From Bacteroidales bacterium (GTDB lineage Bacteria; Bacteroidota; Bacteroidia; Bacteroidales; UBA12077), in NCBI GenBank assembly GCA_021108325.1, contig JAIORB010000039.1:1-64000 (forward strand): a stretch of DNA of 64,000 bases, read 5' to 3'. Both the position numbers and the translations under genes were made by a program. The notes under the pieces are model-generated. The model saw only the letters and a list, made by a program, of their open reading frames with translations, was not told where the DNA came from and searched no databases. Shown piece by piece: positions 1 to 9,593 of this stretch. The first letter of the stretch is position 1. Every line of letters begins with the position of its first letter.

Positions 1-116
1 GAAGTCGAATATGCAGAAATAATGAAAATTGAATATTGTATGTTGAGTGTTGAATGTTTAATTCCTATAATGAATTAGCATTTAATAACGACCAACTACA
101 AACAACATAAAACTTA

Positions 117-124
117 TATTTTTG
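117..124 (+). promoter_or_regulatory. Candidate Bacteroidetes -7 box before the LuxE-like gene
   Basis: The octamer TATTTTTG matches the Bacteroidetes -7 consensus TAnnTTTG and lies 20 bases before the ATG at 145. No clear TTG -33 element is seen at the expected distance, so support is from the -7 match and position only. The first 116 bases show no gene that I can recognise. Confidence 0.4.
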
Positions 125-144
125 TCATAAAAACTCTGTTATAG

Positions 145-1134
145 ATGCATAATTTTTCAACTGACGAAATATTTTCCATTAATAGTGATAATCATTTTAA
201 TGATATTGCACTAAGAATATTTAATTACCAGGCCGAAAACAATCCGGTATATAAAGAATATCTTTTTCATTTAGGAACTAATTTTTCTTCAATAAAAACA
301 GTTCAAGAAATCCCTTTTCTTCCAATCGAATTCTTTAAAACTCATAAAGTAATAACCGGATCAGAGCAAGATGTGAAAACTTTTTATAGTAGTGGAACAA
401 CCGGAATTGAAAAAAGCAATCATTATATTACAGACCTGTCTGTTTACGAAAAAAGTTTTCTGACAGCCTTTGAACAACAATATGGTAAAATAAGCAACTA
501 TTGTATACTTGCATTACTTCCAACATACCTCGAAAACGAAAGTTCTTCTTTAGTTTACATGGTAAATCGTTTAATTGAAGAATCCGGTCATTCTGAAAGT
601 GGGTTTTATTTGCAAAACGGTGAAGAACTTGCGCTTAAATTAAGATATTTAAACCAAGCAAAAACAAAAGTTATTTTAATTGGTGTTTCGTATGCTTTAG
701 TCGATTTGGCTGAAAAGTTCCCAATGAATCTTCCCAATACAATAATCATGGAAACAGGTGGAATGAAAGGTAAAAGAAAAGAATTAACTAAAAAAGAACT
801 ACATAATTTTTTGTCATCAAAATTTGGGATTGAATCAATTCATTCGGAATACGGAATGACAGAACTTTTATCGCAAGCATATTCCAAAGGTGATGGGAAG
901 TTTTATTCACCTCCATGGATGAAAATCTTAATACGCGACGTTTATGATCCCTTTTGTTATCTTGAAAAAGAAAAACCCGGCGGAATAAACATAATTGATC
1001 TTGCCAACATCAATTCATGTTCGTTTATTGAAACAAAAGATTTAGGAAAAATTAACCAGAATAACAGTTTTGAGATTCTTGGCCGATTTGATTACAGTGA
1101 TATTCGAGGTTGTAATTTATTGGTGGCAGAGTAA
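145..1134 (+). CDS. LuxE/PaaK-like acyl-protein synthetase
   Basis: This 329-residue protein belongs to the adenylate-forming LuxE/acyl-protein synthetase group, which activates a carboxylic or fatty acid as an acyl-AMP and passes it on to an acceptor. The AMP-binding signature SSGTTG is at residues 82-87, and an EYGMTE motif typical of the family's second adenylate-binding loop is near residue 240. The length fits a stand-alone synthetase without the extra PaaK C-terminal domain. No luxCD-like reductase or thioesterase genes are visible, so bioluminescence is not implied. Bacteroidetes often carry such genes near envelope or lipid genes. The acyl substrate and acceptor cannot be read from the sequence. 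Confidence 0.8.
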   Translation: MHNFSTDEIFSINSDNHFNDIALRIFNYQAENNPVYKEYLFHLGTNFSSIKTVQEIPFLPIEFFKTHKVITGSEQDVKTFYSSGTTGIEKSNHYITDLSVYEKSFLTAFEQQYGKISNYCILALLPTYLENESSSLVYMVNRLIEESGHSESGFYLQNGEELALKLRYLNQAKTKVILIGVSYALVDLAEKFPMNLPNTIIMETGGMKGKRKELTKKELHNFLSSKFGIESIHSEYGMTELLSQAYSKGDGKFYSPPWMKILIRDVYDPFCYLEKEKPGGINIIDLANINSCSFIETKDLGKINQNNSFEILGRFDYSDIRGCNLLVAE

Positions 1135-1135
1135 T

Positions 1136-1162
1136 GTCATACTTCGACAAGCTCAGTATGAC
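1136..1162. repeat. 27-bp hairpin repeat, copy 1
   Basis: The element has perfect 8-bp arms GTCATACT/AGTATGAC around the loop TCGACAAGCTC. It lies directly after the stop codon of the LuxE-like gene and is followed by a second half, GGGTGACA. An identical 27-mer occurs at 55443-55469, over 54 kb away. Its TGTCAT end resembles the ends of the GIY-YIG-linked elements near 53 kb, so it probably belongs to the same broad class of dispersed palindromes. It could also serve as a transcript 3' end between the convergent genes. Confidence 0.8.
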
Positions 1163-1185
1163 ATTACTCAGGGTGACAAATCCTT

Positions 1186-2310
1186 TTATTTAATTTCTAA
1201 CTTTTCTTTTATTTCTTTCGGAATAGCATCTTTATGCAACATAATTGCAATACTATTTAATCTCAGATAACTTTCTGACATATATAAATAACCGCCAAAA
1301 TCATTGCTGTCTTCTCCCCAGGAATTTTTTGTTTTATAATATATTGTCCCGTTTTGATCTTCTGCCAATCCTGTAATATGCATTAAATGATCATCTGTTG
1401 TTGTTAAATTATCAAATTCTTGTTGGCGATAATCCTCAGTTATTTCTTTTTCTTTTTTTGGAGATGTAAATTCTAAATCTCCTTCGGGAACAATAGCCAC
1501 TTCATTTTTATGAGAAAAACCCTTGAACCCTACATCGCCATCCCATACAAAGGTATAACCATTCTTCAATGCTATTTTCATAACATCCATAAACTCATCC
1601 AGAGGTAAATTATAGTAATAATCATGTGACCAGTTATCAGGTATCTCTAATATCACTTTTTCGTAATTTGGATGATGTGTAAAAGAAGTTAGTTCAATAT
1701 AATCCTCAGTATTAAACTCCATTTTGTTTGCAAATTCAACCGGAGTAACAATTTCTTCATCAACGTTAAATTTTTCAGGAACTTCTCCGAAGTATGTGTC
1801 AATAATGGCTTTATAAGCATTATACCAAACAGGTGATAATTTTCTATTAGGATTTTTTACAATAACATCCAAAAACGCTTTTAATAGCTCATCGGGTTCT
1901 CTGTGAATATATTTCCCCGGGCTGTATTCATTTCCCTGATATGCCTCCTGGCTTATAAATCCATACTTTTGAATCTGATTCATAACATCATGTGCCTGAC
2001 CTCCTTCTCCGAAATTCAGACTGCCGTGATATCTTACGTAATCCATCCCTTTTTCCTCGTATGCATATCGAACAAAATACATTTCTGATAAATCATACTC
2101 GTGGTCGTTTAAGCGTAATAATTCTGCTTCGACAAAAGATGTGGTTGAAAAACTCCAGCAGGTTCCTGTTCTTTGCTGATCTTTTACCGATGTAACTTTT
2201 ATGCCTGTTAAATCTTTAAATTTATACCCTTCATTTTCTTCTTCTTGTGCATAAAGACTAAAAGAAAAAAACAAAATAATAATAAGGCCTAATAATTTTA
2301 GTGTTTTCAT
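1186..2310 (-). CDS. Secreted C1 (bleomycin hydrolase-like) cysteine peptidase
   Basis: This 374-residue papain-fold peptidase of the C1B/aminopeptidase C type hydrolyses peptides with a Cys-His-Asn site. The catalytic Cys51 is in TGTCWSFS, His311 in HITG and Asn329 in KNSWG, so the catalytic residues are complete. An N-terminal signal peptide ending near SLYA-Q (residues 1-21) implies export, unlike the cytosolic bleomycin hydrolases. It is the last gene of a four-gene minus-strand run, and its ATG overlaps the upstream DUF502 stop codon by 4 bases (ATGA), which suggests translational coupling. The natural substrate is unknown. Confidence 0.85.
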   Translation of the reverse strand: MKTLKLLGLIIILFFSFSLYAQEEENEGYKFKDLTGIKVTSVKDQQRTGTCWSFSTTSFVEAELLRLNDHEYDLSEMYFVRYAYEEKGMDYVRYHGSLNFGEGGQAHDVMNQIQKYGFISQEAYQGNEYSPGKYIHREPDELLKAFLDVIVKNPNRKLSPVWYNAYKAIIDTYFGEVPEKFNVDEEIVTPVEFANKMEFNTEDYIELTSFTHHPNYEKVILEIPDNWSHDYYYNLPLDEFMDVMKIALKNGYTFVWDGDVGFKGFSHKNEVAIVPEGDLEFTSPKKEKEITEDYRQQEFDNLTTTDDHLMHITGLAEDQNGTIYYKTKNSWGEDSNDFGGYLYMSESYLRLNSIAIMLHKDAIPKEIKEKLEIK

Positions 2311-2897
2311 TTTAATATGTTTTCATTATCGTAATTAGTAATGCCTCCCGACACTATAAATTTCATAATATCAGCAGGTGGGGCATTTAATTTTTTTACA
2401 TTTTCAGCGGGAACAATAAAAAGTTCACCTGAAAAATTATATGAATGTGGAAAATATACTGCTACCTTATCCCCTTCAACTCCCAATTTTGAAACATCGC
2501 TTTGTGTAATAAACCCAAGTTTTTCGAGTTCGGAAACAGGGTTCACTTTAACAAGAACAGGTTGATTAAATTTTTTTTCTTTTCCAACAAATGCTGATAA
2601 AAGGTCTCTTATTGACAAATATATTACTTTAACCAACGGCGCCTTATTAATAAAATGATTTAATATTCGCTTAATTGGCCGGGCAATAATTGTTTGTCCT
2701 AAAAAGCCCAGTAAAGCAACAAGCAGAAAAACAATAATTAAACTTAATCCGGGTATATTTATCTGTAAATATTTATATAAAACTGGGTTAAATAAACTAT
2801 CCAGGTATATAAAGACTTTATATAATACATATAAAGTAATGCCAAGAGGAGCAATATATAAAAGACCTTGAAAAAAATATCCCAGCAATCGTTTCAT
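2307..2897 (-). CDS. DUF502 family membrane protein
   Basis: This 196-residue protein matches the DUF502 family of unknown function. Two hydrophobic segments at about residues 8-34 and 47-72 predict a membrane hairpin. They are followed by a soluble region containing the family-typical stretch YFPHSYNFSGELFIVP and a conserved GG near the C-terminus. It sits between MmcQ/YjbR and the C1 peptidase in a minus-strand operon and shares an ATGA overlap with the peptidase. Plant members of the family are linked to organelle or membrane processes, but no function can be inferred for this bacterial copy. Confidence 0.8.
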   Translation of the reverse strand: MKRLLGYFFQGLLYIAPLGITLYVLYKVFIYLDSLFNPVLYKYLQINIPGLSLIIVFLLVALLGFLGQTIIARPIKRILNHFINKAPLVKVIYLSIRDLLSAFVGKEKKFNQPVLVKVNPVSELEKLGFITQSDVSKLGVEGDKVAVYFPHSYNFSGELFIVPAENVKKLNAPPADIMKFIVSGGITNYDNENILK

Positions 2898-2936
2898 CTA
2901 ATAAATTATCAAATTTTAGTAAAGGTATAATATAAA

Positions 2937-3293
2937 TTAATCTATTTCCAGTTCTTGTTGTTTTGTTTTAGGTAATTTGCTAACTACCAAGACATAAGAT
3001 TCATCAATCCATTCGTATAGCAATTTTTCAGGAATCGTACCATCAATAACTACTGTATTCCAATATTTTTTGTTAAAATGGTAACCTGGCAGAACTGTTT
3101 CAGGAAATTGTTCTCTTAAATCAATAACTTTTTCAGGATCACATTTTAAGGCAATCTTGAACTCATCGTCGGTATCGGTTAAAGCAAACATTTTTCCTGA
3201 AACCTTGTAAACTAAAGTTGTTTCATCGAATGGCAACTCTTCTGTTACTCCTTTTTTTTGCAAACAATAATCTCTGAATTCTTCTATATTCAT
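2937..3293 (-). CDS. MmcQ/YjbR family protein
   Basis: This 118-residue protein has the MmcQ/YjbR layout. It begins with MNIEEFRDYCLQKKGVTEELPF, includes the KVSGKMFAL strand, and continues with LKCDPEKVIDLREQ and HFNKKYWNTV. The fold is CyaY-like and double-stranded-DNA binding has been proposed for the family, but its role is not settled. It is 11 bases downstream of the YraN gene and upstream of DUF502, all on the minus strand, so co-transcription is likely. Confidence 0.85.
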   Translation of the reverse strand: MNIEEFRDYCLQKKGVTEELPFDETTLVYKVSGKMFALTDTDDEFKIALKCDPEKVIDLREQFPETVLPGYHFNKKYWNTVVIDGTIPEKLLYEWIDESYVLVVSKLPKTKQQELEID

Positions 3294-3304
3294 ATCCTAT
3301 ATTT

Positions 3305-3670
3305 TTATAGCAAGCTTGGTTGAAAAGCATCTTTAATATGTTCTATTTCTTTTTTATTATTTGATAATGTTACTGCTACTATATCAAATCTTGTTTCAAG
3401 ATTAATATCATATTCGTTTATATAGGCTTCTGTGGCATTTATAATATTTTTTTGCTTTTTCTTAGTAACAGCTTCCTTCGGATTTTCAAAATAATCATTT
3501 GTTCTTGTCTTAACTTCTATAACCACCAAAAGGTTATTTTTATTTGCAATAATATCTATTTCGTTTTTTTTATGTCGCCAGTTCAAATGCCTTATTTTAT
3601 AGCCCTTTTCAACAAGATATTGTTTTGCAACCTCTTCTCCTTTTTTTCCCAATATATTATGATCGGCCAT
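3305..3670 (-). CDS. yraN: UPF0102 (YraN) nuclease-fold protein
   Basis: This 121-residue protein is a UPF0102/YraN member with a Holliday-junction-resolvase-like PD-(D/E)XK fold. The expected acidic and lysine residues are visible at E37, D39, E52 and K54 in NEIDIIA and VIEVKTR, so a metal-dependent nuclease site could be intact. It is the first gene of the minus-strand operon and is divergent from the gene at 3770 across about 100 bases. The physiological role of YraN is unproven. Confidence 0.85.
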   Translation of the reverse strand: MADHNILGKKGEEVAKQYLVEKGYKIRHLNWRHKKNEIDIIANKNNLLVVIEVKTRTNDYFENPKEAVTKKKQKNIINATEAYINEYDINLETRFDIVAVTLSNNKKEIEHIKDAFQPSLL

Positions 3671-3769
3671 TTTTTTAATTATTTTTGTAACCTTATAATA
3701 TTAAACCTGTAAGATAAATTGTAGGTTTTGTAAAATAATCGTTTTTATAAAGATAATTGATTTTTAGTT

Positions 3770-4402
3770 ATGGTAAACTTTTTATTAAGTTTCTTACTAT
3801 TACTGTCTTCAACAAACACTAATGTTGAATCGTTTGAAGGAAGCATTGAAATGATTCAAGAATCATATTATGATATTTCATATTTTACATATTTTGTTAA
3901 GAAAGAAAATGTAAGAATTGACAAATTTGATAACAACCACACACTTACCCAATCTTTACTTATTAATCTTGAAAAAGAACAAATTTATATTTTAAATCCT
4001 TCTAAAAAGCTATATACCAAATCAGATATAAACAGCAAGCCAAACCCTGACAGTGAGAATTTTACAATACTTAAAACAGAAAACTCAAGAATGGTTGGCG
4101 AATACGTATGCTATCAATGGAGAGTGAAAAATATGGAGCGTAATACAGAAGTTTCATACTGGGTTTCTCAAAACAATTTTTATTTTTTCGAAGAATTGGT
4201 TCGGCTTATTAATAATACTGATAAAACTTACGAATTTTTTGAAAAAATTCCGGAAACACAAGGGTTTTTTCCAATGCTTTGCGTAGAAAGAACTTTGCTT
4301 AGAAAAGAAAAATACAGGCTATATGTTATCAACATCACCAATAACGCTATTAGCGATGACATATTTAAAATTCCTTCTGACTTTGAATTAGTAGTGCGTT
4401 AG
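3770..4402 (+). CDS. Exported protein of unknown function (DUF4412/LolA-like features)
   Basis: This 210-residue protein starts with a hydrophobic stretch, LLSFLLLLSSTNTNV, that looks like a signal peptide. The remainder alternates beta-strand-like segments and includes FEGSIEMIQESYYD and IDLEKEQIYILNPSKK-type features, reminiscent of DUF4412 or LolA-fold periplasmic proteins of Bacteroidetes. I do not recognise it with certainty. It is a single gene between divergent and convergent neighbours. Its stop codon overlaps the stop codon of the LD-carboxypeptidase on the other strand (4399-4402), a very tight convergent arrangement with no room for a terminator between them. Confidence 0.55.
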   Translation: MVNFLLSFLLLLSSTNTNVESFEGSIEMIQESYYDISYFTYFVKKENVRIDKFDNNHTLTQSLLINLEKEQIYILNPSKKLYTKSDINSKPNPDSENFTILKTENSRMVGEYVCYQWRVKNMERNTEVSYWVSQNNFYFFEELVRLINNTDKTYEFFEKIPETQGFFPMLCVERTLLRKEKYRLYVINITNNAISDDIFKIPSDFELVVR

Positions 4403-5301
4403 TTTTTAAAAACCACTCCGTTTTTTCCTACCTCTAATTTAACCTGAGCACCAAGTATTATTGCATAATTGTTTGTAATATGACCGACAGGAAAATTATA
4501 ACACACCGGGAAATCATATTCTTCAACTGCATCACGAATAATTTCATATGCCGTTTTGCCAAACTGAACCTGGTTATCATTCATGTCTGTCATTCCGCCT
4601 ACAATTAGTCCCTTCAAATTTTTAAGTTTCCCGCTAAACTTCAAATTCATCATTATTCGATCGATATGATACAGATATTCATCAAGATCTTCCAAAACCA
4701 AAATTTTATCATTTGTATTTATATCATATTTAGTTCCCGAAACACTATAAAGAACAGATAAATTCCCTCCTGTTAATTCTCCGGCAACTTTCCCCGGCCT
4801 GTTATACTCATGGCTATTAAATTCATAAATATTTTGTTCTCCCAAAAGAGTCTTTTTCAATGTTTTGATTGCTTCATTTTCCGTGAAGTCTTTAGGGAAA
4901 TTAAAAGGCATTATTCCATGAATCGATTTTACTCCTAAATTTTGATTTATATGAGTATGCAATGCAGTAATATCGCTGTATCCAACTATCCATTTTGGAC
5001 TTTTAAGAAAATTGGAAAAATCCAATAGCTTAAGTGTTTTAATTGTTCCGTAACCTCCCCGGGCACAAACAATTGCTTTAATCTCTGATTTATCTAACAT
5101 ATATTGTAAATCCTCGGCACGTTGTTCGTCCGTTCCTGCAAACTGCCTGTCCTGTTCAAAAACATTCTTCCCTAATTCTACCTGAAGCCCCCATCTTTCA
5201 AATACTTTTATAGCGGCTTCTATTTCGTTTATGTAAATTTTACGAGCAGGTGCTATAATTCCTATTTTATCACCAGAAACCAATTTAGGAGGAGTAATCA
5301 T
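4399..5301 (-). CDS. LD-carboxypeptidase (peptidase family S66)
   Basis: This 300-residue cytosolic protein is an S66 serine peptidase, the LdcA/MccF family. Family members cleave the tetrapeptide at its L,D bond in murein recycling or detoxify peptide conjugates. Ser109 in VGYSD is the nucleophile position, an LEDLDEYLYHIDR segment carries the glutamate, and GHITNNYA near the C-terminus carries the histidine. The start MITPPKLVSGDKIGIIAPA is typical. The length fits LdcA. It is convergent with the exported protein at 3770 and divergent from metG, and it is monocistronic. Confidence 0.9.
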   Translation of the reverse strand: MITPPKLVSGDKIGIIAPARKIYINEIEAAIKVFERWGLQVELGKNVFEQDRQFAGTDEQRAEDLQYMLDKSEIKAIVCARGGYGTIKTLKLLDFSNFLKSPKWIVGYSDITALHTHINQNLGVKSIHGIMPFNFPKDFTENEAIKTLKKTLLGEQNIYEFNSHEYNRPGKVAGELTGGNLSVLYSVSGTKYDINTNDKILVLEDLDEYLYHIDRIMMNLKFSGKLKNLKGLIVGGMTDMNDNQVQFGKTAYEIIRDAVEEYDFPVCYNFPVGHITNNYAIILGAQVKLEVGKNGVVFKN

Positions 5302-5367
5302 TATTATTGAATTTTAATCAATGTAAAACTAAATAATATTTAACTCATGAAAAAAAATATTCCTTCG

Positions 5368-5375
5368 TATATTTG
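5368..5375 (+). promoter_or_regulatory. Candidate -7 box for metG
   Basis: TATATTTG matches the Bacteroidetes -7 consensus TAnnTTTG, 38 bases before the metG ATG, which would give a 5' leader of roughly 30-35 bases. No convincing -33 TTG is seen. Support is the motif and its position in the divergent spacer. Confidence 0.45.
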
Positions 5376-5413
5376 TCAGAATTCTTGAAAATCTATAATA
5401 CGTGATATAAAAA

Positions 5414-7462
5414 ATGAAAACCCCGAAGCGATATTTAATAACATCAGCATTACCTTATGCAAACGGACCATTGCATTTAGGGCATATTGCCGGTGCATAT
5501 TTACCTGCCGATATTTACGTTCGATATTTAAAATTAAAAGGTGAGGATGTTGCCTTTATTTGTGGATCAGACGAACATGGTGTACCAATTACTTTGAGAG
5601 CCAGAAAAGAAGGTGTTTCGCCTCAGGATATAGTTGATAAATACCATAATATGATCAAAAATGCATTTACAGAATTTGGAATTGCTTTTGATATTTATCA
5701 CCGTACTTCAGATCCATTGCATCACGAAACAGCTTCGGATATTTTCAAGAAAATGTACGAAAAGGGCGAATTTATTGAAAAAGAAGAAGAACAGTTTTTC
5801 GATGAACAAGAACAACAATTCCTTGCCGACAGATATATAATAGGTACATGTCCAAAATGTGGATACGAAGAAGCTTATGGCGATCAGTGCGAAAAATGCG
5901 GAACAAGTTTGAGTCCCCGAGAATTGATTAATCCAAAATCAAAATTAAGTGGAAATGCTCCGGTTTTAAAAAACACAAAACACTGGTATCTGGATTTAGA
6001 AAAATACCAAAATGAATGGTTAGAAAAATGGATCGATAGCCACAAATCGGATTGGAAATCGAATGTTTACGGCCAATGTAAGTCGTGGTTAAAGGCTGGT
6101 TTACAGCCGCGTGCCGTAACCCGTGATTTAGATTGGGGTGTTCCGGTTCCTGTGGAAGGTGCTGATGGAAAAGTGCTGTATGTTTGGTTCGATGCACCTA
6201 TCGGTTACATTTCTGCAACCAAAGCCTGGGCTAAAGAAAACGGAAAAGACTGGAAAGATTACTGGCAAAGTGAAGATTCTCGTTTAATTCATTTCATCGG
6301 AAAGGATAATATTGTTTTTCATTGTTTAATTTTTCCTTCGGTGCTCAAAGCACATGGTGATTATATTTTACCTGATAATGTTCCTGCAAATGAGTTTTTG
6401 AATTTAGAAGGAGACAAGCTTTCAACATCAAGAAACTGGGCTGTGTGGATTCACGAATATTTACAGGATTTCCCCGGCAAACAAGATGTCTTACGCTATA
6501 CTATCTGTGCTAACTCACCCGAACAAAAAGATAATGACTTTACCTGGAAAGATTTCCAAACTCGCAATAACAGCGAGCTAGTTGCCATTTTCGGAAACTT
6601 TGTAAATAGAACATTGGTTCTTACGCATAAGTATTACGAAGGAAAAATACCGGCACGAGGAAAACTAAGCGATTTCGACAAGGAAACACTCGAGGGAATA
6701 TCTATAATAAAAGAAAATCTGGAGAAAAGTATTGAAAGTTTCCGTTTTCGTGAAGCTGTAAAAGTAGCGATGGATCTGGCAAGACTGGGAAATAAATACC
6801 TGGCCGATACAGAACCATGGAAAGTGATTAAAACAGATGAAGAGCGTGTAAAAACAATAATGAATATTTCTGTGCAGATTACAGCTGCTTTATCAATTAT
6901 TATGGAACCCTTTTTACCATTTACAACAGAGAAATTACGAAACTTATTAAATGTTAAAAAATTAAGCTGGGATTTAGCAGGTAAACAGGACTTAATTGAA
7001 GTTGGCCATACCATTAATAAAGCCAGCTTGCTTTTCGACAAAATTGAAGATGACGAAATTGAAAAACAAATTCAAAAACTAATGGATTCAAAAAAAGCAA
7101 ACGAAATTGAAAATAAAGCAGTTGAACCTGTAAAAGAAAATATCACTTTTGATGATTTTGTAAAAATGGATATTCGGGTTGGAACAATTCTGGAAGCTGA
7201 GCGAGTACCAAAAACAGATAAATTATTAAAATTAAAAATTGATACAGGAATTGATCAGCGAACTGTAGTTTCAGGAATTGCTGTTGATCACAAACCTGAA
7301 AATATTATTGGTAAACAAGTAAGTATTTTGATGAATCTGGAACCAAGAAAAATTCGTGGAATTGAGTCCCAGGGAATGATTTTAATGGCCGAAAATGCCA
7401 GCGGAAGGTTAAATTTTGTTGTCCCTAACGAAAAAACAACAAATGGATCGGGAATAAAATAA
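5414..7462 (+). CDS. metG: Methionyl-tRNA synthetase with C-terminal tRNA-binding domain
   Basis: This 682-residue class I synthetase charges tRNA-Met. The HIGH-type motif HLGH is at residues 21-24 and the KMSKS-type motif is KLSTS at 335-339. A zinc knuckle is formed by C146, C149, C159 and C162. The last 105 residues (from about 578) form the OB-fold tRNA-binding domain with [11 protein letters not shown], which is also the dimerisation region. The length is normal for the dimeric bacterial form. It is transcribed alone from a promoter candidate at 5368. Confidence 0.97.
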   Translation: MKTPKRYLITSALPYANGPLHLGHIAGAYLPADIYVRYLKLKGEDVAFICGSDEHGVPITLRARKEGVSPQDIVDKYHNMIKNAFTEFGIAFDIYHRTSDPLHHETASDIFKKMYEKGEFIEKEEEQFFDEQEQQFLADRYIIGTCPKCGYEEAYGDQCEKCGTSLSPRELINPKSKLSGNAPVLKNTKHWYLDLEKYQNEWLEKWIDSHKSDWKSNVYGQCKSWLKAGLQPRAVTRDLDWGVPVPVEGADGKVLYVWFDAPIGYISATKAWAKENGKDWKDYWQSEDSRLIHFIGKDNIVFHCLIFPSVLKAHGDYILPDNVPANEFLNLEGDKLSTSRNWAVWIHEYLQDFPGKQDVLRYTICANSPEQKDNDFTWKDFQTRNNSELVAIFGNFVNRTLVLTHKYYEGKIPARGKLSDFDKETLEGISIIKENLEKSIESFRFREAVKVAMDLARLGNKYLADTEPWKVIKTDEERVKTIMNISVQITAALSIIMEPFLPFTTEKLRNLLNVKKLSWDLAGKQDLIEVGHTINKASLLFDKIEDDEIEKQIQKLMDSKKANEIENKAVEPVKENITFDDFVKMDIRVGTILEAERVPKTDKLLKLKIDTGIDQRTVVSGIAVDHKPENIIGKQVSILMNLEPRKIRGIESQGMILMAENASGRLNFVVPNEKTTNGSGIK

Positions 7463-7531
7463 TAAGTTAGTTTCTAGTTCTTAGTACAGAGTTCTTAGTT
7501 TAACTTGGTACTAAAAACTTTCTACTTTAAA

Positions 7532-9418
7532 CTAATCTTTCCAATCGCCACAATTCTTTATCAACTGAATTAATTCCTCAACAGCATTTTCTTCGGGAAT
7601 ATTTTTCTTAACCACTTCCTTGTTTTTATATAAAGTGATTTTGCCGGGCCCCGCTCCCACATACCCATAATCAGCATCGGCCATTTCGCCCGGGCCATTT
7701 ACAATACATCCCATAATTCCTATTTTCAGGTTTTTAAGATGAGATGTGCGTTTTCGAATTTCTGCTGTTGTTTTTTGTAAATCGAAAAGAGTTCTTCCAC
7801 ATCCGGGACAAGAAATATATTCAGTTTTTGAAATACGAACCCTGCTTGCCTGTAAAATTCCAAACGAAGTATTTATAATATCTTGTTCATCAATACTACT
7901 TTTATTATCAATCCAAATCCCATCACCTAAACCATCTAAAAACAAACCTCCAATATCACTAGCTGATTTTAATTGTAAATCTTCTAAATTATTCTCTTTA
8001 TATGATCTTTTTATGATAACCGGAAAATCACAAGCCGAATTCATTAATTTGAAGAAAGCAGCACGCTGATCGGCAAAACTGTTTTTGTTATTCGTTTCAA
8101 GAATTAAAACTATATTATTCTGATTTTTGATTTTTAATAAATTTTCATCATTTATCTCCGAACAATTAATTTTAAGAAAATTTAGTTTTGATGATTTACT
8201 CTCCGATAAATAAAAATTATTAAAGGATTTAAAAAGCGGAAATAAATTATCATCATAAGTAATTTGTTGATCCCAATTTTGTTCATCAATTATAAAATTC
8301 GATTTTTCATGAGAAGAATCAAAAATAAGTTGATCGCCTAAATAAACAAACTCGGGGTACAATTCCTCATTCCCTTCTTTATTAGAAATCACAACAGGCA
8401 GGTTGTTACCACCAATATTTTCAACTACTCTTGTATTTCTTTTATTATATTCAAAAAAGTTAATCGGAATAGTGTCTATATCATTAATCTGTTTATGATT
8501 AATCCTTTCATCAAAATAGTTTGCCAGCTTTTTGGCAACGGGAATTTCGTCTTCCGGTGGTTCGGTAAGCGAAACTCTAATAGTATCTCCTATTCCATCG
8601 GCAAGCAATGTTCCTATGCCAACAGCAGATTTAATCCGTCCATCTTCACCTTCGCCTGCTTCTGTAACTCCCAAATGCAAAGGAAAATTCATTCTTTCTT
8701 CAATCATTCGGGCAAGCATTAATCTATTTGCCTGAACCATTACACGAGTATTACTTGATTTAAGCGACACAACAACATTTAAGAAGTTTTCGCGGATACA
8801 AATTCGCAAAAATTCCATGGCCGACTCTATCATTCCTTTTGGTGTATCGCCATATCGATTCATAATCCGGTCTGATAATGAACCATGATTTACTCCAACA
8901 CGTAATGCTGTTTTTTTTTCTTTACAAATATTTAGAAGAGGAATAAATTTTTCTTCTATCTTCTTTAATTCAACCTGACAATTTTCTTCTGTATATTCAA
9001 TTTTCGTGAAATCGGCTCTCTTATCAACAAAATTTCCCGGATTGATTCTAACTTTTTCAACTATTTTGGCTGCTGTAAATGCAGCTTTCGGATTAAAATG
9101 AATATCTGCTGCTAAAGGAGTTTCAAATCCGGATTCGCGAATTTCTTTTTTTATATTTCCCAGATTTTCTGCTTCACGAATACCCTGCGCTGTTATTCTG
9201 ACTAATTCTCCCCCAGCCTTAATAATTCTAAGCGACTGATCAACCGTTTCGTCAGTTTTTAAGGTGTTCGTACTGGTCATTGACTGAATACGAATAGGGT
9301 TATTTCCTCCTATTTCGATGCTCCCGACTTTTACCGGATGCGTTTTTAACCTGGAATATTTAAAAAGATTGATGTGTTTTTCGAAATTCATTCGTTTTAA
9401 ACTAAATGTTTCATGCAA
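7532..9418 (-). CDS. ispG: 4-hydroxy-3-methylbut-2-enyl diphosphate synthase (long-form IspG)
   Basis: This 628-residue enzyme makes HMBPP in the MEP isoprenoid pathway using a [4Fe-4S] cluster. The N-terminal TIM barrel includes GGNNPIRIQSMT. Cluster cysteines are in CPGCGRTLFDL and GCIVNGPGE near the C-terminus. About 270 extra residues between barrel and cluster domain mark the long form found in Bacteroidetes, Chlamydiae and plants. A second in-frame ATG at 9391, giving MNFEKHINLF, is an equally good start because the first nine residues are not family-like. It converges with metG across 69 bases of low-complexity sequence. Confidence 0.95.
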   Translation of the reverse strand: MHETFSLKRMNFEKHINLFKYSRLKTHPVKVGSIEIGGNNPIRIQSMTSTNTLKTDETVDQSLRIIKAGGELVRITAQGIREAENLGNIKKEIRESGFETPLAADIHFNPKAAFTAAKIVEKVRINPGNFVDKRADFTKIEYTEENCQVELKKIEEKFIPLLNICKEKKTALRVGVNHGSLSDRIMNRYGDTPKGMIESAMEFLRICIRENFLNVVVSLKSSNTRVMVQANRLMLARMIEERMNFPLHLGVTEAGEGEDGRIKSAVGIGTLLADGIGDTIRVSLTEPPEDEIPVAKKLANYFDERINHKQINDIDTIPINFFEYNKRNTRVVENIGGNNLPVVISNKEGNEELYPEFVYLGDQLIFDSSHEKSNFIIDEQNWDQQITYDDNLFPLFKSFNNFYLSESKSSKLNFLKINCSEINDENLLKIKNQNNIVLILETNNKNSFADQRAAFFKLMNSACDFPVIIKRSYKENNLEDLQLKSASDIGGLFLDGLGDGIWIDNKSSIDEQDIINTSFGILQASRVRISKTEYISCPGCGRTLFDLQKTTAEIRKRTSHLKNLKIGIMGCIVNGPGEMADADYGYVGAGPGKITLYKNKEVVKKNIPEENAVEELIQLIKNCGDWKD

Positions 9419-9593
9419 AGTTGGTAAAAATATTGTAAATACATATTGTTTTTTACCACAAAGACTCTAAGTGCACTAAGTTACACAAAGAAAACCTGAA
9501 ACCTGAAATTTGTCCCGAAAGCTTTTGGGATGAAACCTGAAACTTAATTAATAAAATTCTTATTTTCGTAGACAGTTTTATTAAACTTAAGCC
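9419..9593. other. Divergent spacer with dispersed repeat motifs
   Basis: The spacer between ispG and gldA carries the ACTAAG-type repeat (accacaaagactctaagtg), which recurs near 53690, a short run of CCTGAAA repeats, and an 18-bp near-palindrome at 9513-9530 (TCCCGAAAGCTTTTGGGA). A weak -7-like box, TATTTTCG, lies at 9561-9568 before gldA. No coding potential is seen. Confidence 0.5.

Noticed and set aside
145-1134. Bioluminescence (lux) function for the LuxE-like gene
   Set aside because: No luciferase, reductase or thioesterase genes are nearby, and LuxE-like synthetases occur widely outside lux operons.
5928-6197. Minus-strand frame inside metG
   Set aside because: It is the antisense shadow of a well-supported gene. 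The same applies to the many short frames opposite ispG, wzc, the RND pump and the transferases.
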